Below, in pieces: positions 63,644-64,000 of a stretch of 64,000 bases of DNA. A program made the translations under genes and the position numbers. The notes under the pieces were generated by a model. That model did no database searches, was not told the DNA's origin, and was given only the letters and a program-made list of their open reading frames with translations. The DNA comes from Salipiger aestuarii (GTDB taxonomy: Bacteria > Pseudomonadota > Alphaproteobacteria > Rhodobacterales > Rhodobacteraceae). Every line of letters begins with the position of its first letter. Positions within the stretch are counted from its first letter, which is position 1. The stretch spans positions 80,607-144,606 of the forward strand of contig NZ_QLMG01000005.1 in NCBI RefSeq assembly GCF_003259905.1. The letters are read 5' to 3'.

Positions 63644-64000
63644 TGAGCTACTCCCCATCGGTTGGACAGGATCTGGCGTAATTCAAGCTACTCGTTGCAC
63701 CTGCTGATCGGGGTTGGTTGTTTCATTTCTCTGCCAATAGACCACGGCTGGCGGTCTGCCGCCAAGGGCGGAGTGTGGGCGTTGGTGGTTGTAGAAGGTC
63801 ATCCATTTTCGAATGCCCGCCTTTGCTTCCGCCCCGGTCTCCCAGGCATGCAGGTAGACGCACTCGTATTTCAGGGTCCGCCACAGCCGCTCGATGAAGA
63901 TATTGTCGAGGAACCGGCCTTTCCCATCCATCGAGATGCGCACGCCGGTCCGGCGCAAGCGGTCCGTCCAGGCGAAGGAGGAGAACTGAGACCCTTGATC
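63644..64000 (-). mobile_element. IS3-family insertion sequence, partial
   Basis: The end of the element is taken as TGAGCTACTCCCCATCGG at 63644, typical of IS3-family termini beginning TGA; the other end lies outside the window. It lies directly against hipA. The element boundary was placed by eye. Confidence 0.7.
63683..64000 (-). CDS. IS3-family transposase OrfB, C-terminal part
   Basis: The frame is open to the window edge. Visible are DQGSQFSS with the second catalytic Asp, FLDNIFIERLWRTLKYECVY with the catalytic Glu, and FYNHQRPHSALGGRPPA, the standard ending of IS3/IS150-type integrase domains. The N-terminal part with the first Asp is beyond the edge. Catalytic residues present are intact. 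Confidence 0.92.
   Translation of the reverse strand, partial: DQGSQFSSFAWTDRLRRTGVRISMDGKGRFLDNIFIERLWRTLKYECVYLHAWETGAEAKAGIRKWMTFYNHQRPHSALGGRPPAVVYWQRNETTNPDQQVQRVA

Overview
The window is high-GC alphaproteobacterial chromosome, most likely from Rhodobacterales (Roseobacter group). The basis is a SAM-II riboswitch ahead of metZ, folE2, a PhaJ-type hydratase, the hflK-hflC-DUF2065 block with degP close by, an SOS box of the alphaproteobacterial direct-repeat type (GAAC-N7-GAAC), and GC-rich hairpin repeats of a kind I associate with this family. No rRNA, tRNA or CRISPR array was seen. Because of the high GC, long shadow ORFs lie opposite almost every real gene.

Bases 1-47400 are mainly housekeeping. 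In order: a partial KefB-type antiporter; riboswitch-controlled metZ; folE2; trkH; an EamA transporter and mnmD divergent from an FAD oxidoreductase (possibly a split MnmC); a MaoC hydratase; a HAD protein; an aldose epimerase; ppaC; maeB; prpE with TTTGCAA motifs upstream; a hydratase-like protein with a signal peptide; a VOC protein; csbD; nadK; glyA; an MFS transporter; a 1-Cys peroxiredoxin; an aldehyde dehydrogenase; an RluA-type enzyme; rpiA; gor; hflK-hflC-DUF2065; a globin-coupled chemotaxis transducer; degP; a lipoprotein; a ferredoxin; a ymdB-like phosphoesterase; an SLC13 permease; an amidotransferase; a probable SOS-controlled DNA-repair pair (radical SAM protein plus UdgX); then holB-tmk-dacC and an SPOR lipoprotein.

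After about 1 kb with no recognisable gene (47408-48412), the accessory region 48413-64000 begins. A PhnF-like GntR regulator sits between two divergent arms. The left arm is a tightly overlapping operon: peptide-type ABC importer, TIM-barrel protein, alkaline-phosphatase-superfamily phosphodiesterase. The right arm is phnF-phnG, a phnL whose Walker A region is deleted, phnM, and a second TIM-barrel protein. phnH, phnI and phnJ are absent, and an antisense fragment resembling the PhnK H-loop lies between phnG and phnL. This could be a decayed C-P lyase locus or one rebuilt around a different organophosphorus compound. I consider it the most interesting part of the window.

At the right edge a second PhnM-like gene, a methyltransferase and a small ORF lie downstream of a phnE permease gene that survives only as its 3' end. 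The break point abuts a hipA toxin remnant with an internal stop codon, and the start of that hipA is removed by an IS3-family element that runs off the window.
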